Positions 61,122 to 64,000 of a DNA stretch of 64,000 nt are shown here, piece after piece (position 1 is the first letter of the stretch; each line of letters begins with the position of its first letter). Below the pieces are notes generated by a model. It saw only the letters and a list, made by a program, of their open reading frames with translations, was not told the origin of the DNA and ran no database searches. The translations under genes and the position numbers were made by a program. This DNA is from Kribbella qitaiheensis. Lineage in GTDB: Bacteria; Actinomycetota; Actinomycetes; Propionibacteriales; Kribbellaceae. The stretch is from contig NZ_CP043661.1 of the NCBI RefSeq assembly GCF_014217565.1, positions 1,240,001 through 1,304,000 on the forward strand, in the 5' to 3' direction.

Positions 61122-62954
61122 TTAGTTGGGCCAGAGTTGGTGGACTGTGCCGGCGGCGCCGCCGCCGCGGCGTTTGGGTTCGGCGGCGGCCAGGTAGCCG
61201 CCGGCGGGGAGGACCTCGAGGGCGGCTACCGCGCCGATCTCGGCGGCTGAGGTCAGCTCGTCGCCGGACTTGACGAGGACGTGGCCGAACGGCGCCAGGT
61301 CTGTGCCGTAGGCGGCGATGAAGGGCGGTTCGGCGGAGACGGTGGCCGTGTTGCGCTGGGAGGCGCGGGGGGCAGCGATTGCCTCGGGCAACGTCATACC
61401 GCGGTCCAGGCGGTTGGTGAGGGTTTGCAGGACCGTGGTGATGATGGTCGAACCACCGGGTGAACCGAGGGCCAGGAACGGCTTGCCGTTGCGGAGCACG
61501 ATCGTCGGCGACATCGAAGAGCGCGGGCGCTTGCCGGGCTGGATGCGGTTCGGGTCGGCTGGGTCGTAGACGGCGGAGAAGTCGGTCAGCTCGTTGTTCA
61601 GCAGGAAGCCACGACCGGGGACGAGGATGCCGCTGCCGCCGGTCTGCTCGATCGTCAGCGTGTACGAGACGACGTTGCCCCACTTGTCTGCAGCGACCAG
61701 GTGAGTCGTCGACAGGCCTTCGCTGTCAGGGCGGTCAGCAGTGGCGACGCCTGCAGCGCATGGCGAGTACGAGCCATCCGGCAAGCCCGCCTTCAACGGC
61801 TTGACCGATGCGTGAGCCGGGTCGATCAGACAAGACCGCTCCGCACCGAAGCCCTTCGAGAGCAACTGCTTGACCGGCACATCGACGTACGCCGGGTCGC
61901 CCACGTAAGCACCGCGATCGGCAAAGGCCAGCGCGGAGGCCTCGAGGTAGTTGTGCAACGCCTGCGGGGTGGACAACTTCGACAGATGCTTCGGCGCAAG
62001 GATGTTCAGCGCCTCACCGACCGTTGTACCACCGGACGACGACGGCGCCATCCCGTAGACGTCGAGCCCCTCGTAGTGCACCTTCGTCGGATCCCGCTTG
62101 ATGACCTTGTACTTCGCCAGGTCGGCGGTCGTGAGGTATCCGGGCATCACCGGCAGCGTGGCGCCCGGAGCCTTGGGCGGCGTCTTCACCACCGTCTCGA
62201 TCTCGTGCGCGATCGGCCCGGTGTAGAAGGTGGACGGCCCCTTCTTGCCCAGCAGTTCGTACGTCTTGGCGAGATCCTTGTTCTTGAACACGGAACCGAC
62301 CAGCGGAGCGTCACCGTTCGGCAGGTAGAGCTTGGCCGTCGGGGTGATCGCCGAGAAGCGGGCCTTGTTGTCCAGCGTCTGGTTGCGGAAGGTCTGGTCG
62401 ATGACGAAGCCATGGTCGGCCAGGTCCGCGGCCGGCTTCAACGCCTTGCCCAGCGACAGCGATCCCCAGTTGTGCAAGGCCGAATCCCACGTCGCCAATG
62501 TGCCCGGGATACCGACCGAGACGCCCGAGGTGACGAGCTCGGGAAAGAAGTGGTACGGCTTGCCCGTAGCCGGGTCGATGAACGCGTCAGAAGGCATCGT
62601 CGCGGGCGCGGTCTCGCGGCCGTCGAGCGTGTAGACCTTGTGGTCCTTGGCGCTGTAGTAGACGAAGTAGCCGCCACCACCGATTCCGGCGGAGTACGGC
62701 TCCGTCACGCCTAGCGCGGCCGCTGTCGCGACTGCCGCGTCGACCGCGTTGCCGCCGCGCCGTAGTACGGACAGGCCGATGTTGGTGGCGTCGGCATCGA
62801 CCGAGGCGACAGCGCCACCGAAGCCGATCGCGGTAGGAGTCTTCGCCGGCGGCGCCGGTGGGTGGTGTGAGCCGGCGACGGCAGTACTGGCAGTCAGGCC
62901 GGACAGGACGAGCGCGCCAGCCGTCAGGGCTGCGGCCAAGCGTTTCGATGTCAC
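61122..62954 (-). CDS. ggt: Secreted gamma-glutamyltransferase
   Basis: 610 residues. A signal peptide (about 1-28) is followed by the proenzyme. The autocleavage/catalytic Thr lies in GLSTTHLVAADKWGNVVSYT near residue 425, and the substrate-site GSGILVPGRGFLLNN and SMSPTIVL blocks follow. It cleaves gamma-glutamyl peptides outside the cell. Upstream, 63023-63059 carries two copies of CTCGAAACCGNGTCAGG 20 bp apart, a possible operator. Confidence 0.94.
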   Translation of the reverse strand: MTSKRLAAALTAGALVLSGLTASTAVAGSHHPPAPPAKTPTAIGFGGAVASVDADATNIGLSVLRRGGNAVDAAVATAAALGVTEPYSAGIGGGGYFVYYSAKDHKVYTLDGRETAPATMPSDAFIDPATGKPYHFFPELVTSGVSVGIPGTLATWDSALHNWGSLSLGKALKPAADLADHGFVIDQTFRNQTLDNKARFSAITPTAKLYLPNGDAPLVGSVFKNKDLAKTYELLGKKGPSTFYTGPIAHEIETVVKTPPKAPGATLPVMPGYLTTADLAKYKVIKRDPTKVHYEGLDVYGMAPSSSGGTTVGEALNILAPKHLSKLSTPQALHNYLEASALAFADRGAYVGDPAYVDVPVKQLLSKGFGAERSCLIDPAHASVKPLKAGLPDGSYSPCAAGVATADRPDSEGLSTTHLVAADKWGNVVSYTLTIEQTGGSGILVPGRGFLLNNELTDFSAVYDPADPNRIQPGKRPRSSMSPTIVLRNGKPFLALGSPGGSTIITTVLQTLTNRLDRGMTLPEAIAAPRASQRNTATVSAEPPFIAAYGTDLAPFGHVLVKSGDELTSAAEIGAVAALEVLPAGGYLAAAEPKRRGGGAAGTVHQLWPN

Positions 62955-63022
62955 CGGGGTCCTCCGCGGGGTCGGAATACAGGGACAGGCCCCTGCCTAC
63001 CGCCTCCGCGCCGGGAGCGCCA

Positions 63023-63059
63023 CTCGAAACCGTGTCAGGCTGCTCGAAACCGAGTCAGG
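63023..63059. repeat. Two direct repeats upstream of ggt
   Basis: CTCGAAACCGTGTCAGG (63023-63039) and CTCGAAACCGAGTCAGG (63043-63059) differ by one base and lie about two helical turns apart (20 bp). The second overlaps the stop of the gene at 63055. A regulator-binding pair is possible. Confidence 0.45.
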
Positions 63060-63735
63060 AGAGGGAGCAAGATGCCATGAATCGCTGCAGCGAAGCGTCG
63101 TCCCACTCCGGGTGCTGCGTCGGCAACTGGACCACCAGCCACCGCTCACCGAGCTTCACCTGACCGACTTCGCGGCCTGCCACTGTGCCGATGTGGAAGA
63201 ACTTGCCACCGGCCTGCGTCACTCGCACCGACAACAGAGTCTGCGCGTCGGCGGCGGACCGCAGTACGAGCTTGGCGTCTTCGTCGGACGTCCGCACGCT
63301 CGGCGGCGTCAGTACTGCGCGGTCGGTGGCGATCGGGGTCTGCGGGGTCCAGCCCTGCGGCACGAGCGTGCAGGCGACCGAGCTCCACGGCTTGGTGTTC
63401 GCGACCAACTCGAGCGCGGGGCTGGAGAACGTCGAGATCGTCTCTTCGGCCTGGCTCGGAGTTGGGGTAGAGGGGGTCGCGGAGGCACCGGCTGCGGCCG
63501 AGCCACCAGTGGCCACCTCCTTGTCGGCACCGCCCCACCACTTGAGCTGATTGCCGAACGCGAAGACGGCCGTCGAGACAGCGGCGATGCAGAGCACGCC
63601 GGTGGTACGACGCCGCGCCCTGATCCGGAACAGCGCCCGGCGGCCGCGCGCCACATCCGCGTCCACATCGGCCGGCGGCAGACCGTCGACCGACTGGTCG
63701 GCGAACTGCGTCAGCAGCTTCTTCACCTCGTCCAC
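63055..63735 (-). CDS. Membrane-anchored anti-sigma-like protein
   Basis: 226 residues from GTG 63735. A short cytoplasmic N-terminus (about 1-44) leads to one transmembrane helix (TTGVLCIAAVSTAVFAFG), a Ser/Thr/Pro/Ala linker and an external domain of about 130 residues. This layout, and its place immediately downstream of a sigma factor gene with a 3-nt gap, fit an anti-sigma partner or a sensor, though no zinc-type HxxxCxxC motif is seen. Function is inferred from context. Confidence 0.7.
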   Translation of the reverse strand: MDEVKKLLTQFADQSVDGLPPADVDADVARGRRALFRIRARRRTTGVLCIAAVSTAVFAFGNQLKWWGGADKEVATGGSAAAGASATPSTPTPSQAEETISTFSSPALELVANTKPWSSVACTLVPQGWTPQTPIATDRAVLTPPSVRTSDEDAKLVLRSAADAQTLLSVRVTQAGGKFFHIGTVAGREVGQVKLGERWLVVQLPTQHPEWDDASLQRFMASCSLS

Positions 63736-63738
63736 GTC

Positions 63739-64000
63739 TCAACTACTCCCGGTCGCGGGATCGGTGGCCGGGTCCTCGGCCATCAGATCCTTCAGTCGTT
63801 TCAGTGCTTTCGCCGTCTGGCTCTTCACAGTCCCCTCGGTGCACTCCAGGATCCGTGCGCAGCTCGCCACGTCGAGGTCCTGGAAGTACCGCAGCACCAG
63901 GACCGCCCGTTGCCGCGGCGCCAGGTCGAGTAGCGCTCGCCGGACGGCCAGTGCGTCCACCGGATCCGTCTCGTCGGACAGCCTCGGTTCGAGCGTCTCG
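63739..64000 (-). CDS. SigE-family ECF sigma factor, N-terminus beyond the window
   Basis: Only the C-terminal about 86 residues lie inside the window. They form sigma region 4: LDLAPRQRAVLVLRYFQDLD, ARILECTEGTVKSQTAKALKRL, ending in an acidic tail. The gene continues past 64000 on the minus strand. It forms a transcription unit with the membrane protein at 63055. Confidence 0.85.
   Translation of the reverse strand, partial: ETLEPRLSDETDPVDALAVRRALLDLAPRQRAVLVLRYFQDLDVASCARILECTEGTVKSQTAKALKRLKDLMAEDPATDPATGSS

Overview
High-GC DNA from an actinobacterium. The best guess is Kribbella or a close relative in Propionibacteriales, inferred from protein style, the lexA/LysM/nrdR/nrdJ neighbourhood, hflX-dapF and the MacRS-like two-component system. 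No database search was possible.

Layout. 0-8.4 kb is accessory: an XRE/MmyB-type regulator, a decayed Tn3-family transposase, a CGNR-type regulator divergent from an MFS exporter, an RHH protein coupled to a Doc/Fic-like + Clp-N fusion, a PPK2 kinase, a secreted protein with a broken second copy, and zapE. 8.6-18.2 kb is one RHS/YD-repeat polymorphic toxin of about 3,089 residues with a 4-bp overlapping probable immunity gene. 18.4-25.2 kb holds a secreted M4+M28 double protease divergent from a LysR regulator, an FHA protein, an ATP-dependent DNA ligase and a conserved hypothetical. 25.2-31 kb is a complete rRNA operon on the minus strand (16S-23S-5S, no tRNA in the spacers). 31.4-38.1 kb is accessory again: a serine hydrolase, small proteins, an HTH protein, a CHAT-like protease, an aldo/keto reductase and a collapsed Wadjet-like locus (jetA joined to jetD). 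38.5-46.4 kb is a conserved DNA-precursor and SOS block: nrdJ, nrdR, nucleoside hydrolase, Gfo/Idh oxidoreductase, a LysM division-inhibitor candidate and lexA, the last two sharing four SOS boxes. 46.4-64 kb carries glutathione peroxidase, a second ATP-dependent ligase, dinG, a degenerate secD/secF chimera, macR/macS, an M6 protease, hflX, dapF, an AhpD-like protein, an NB-ARC/TPR regulator, ggt, and a sigma/anti-sigma-like pair at the edge.

The most striking window-wide pattern is six genes (MFS, RHS, M4-M28 protease, serine hydrolase, lexA, dinG) that are each broken by exactly one extra G/C. In every case the extra base sits at a GGCC site read as GGGCC or GGCCC (GGGGCC in one), and removing it restores a perfect full-length frame. 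This looks like a systematic sequencing artefact, possibly at a modified motif, rather than six gene deaths. True decay, with several lesions per gene, is seen in the Tn3 remnant, the secreted-protein copy and the secD/F chimera.
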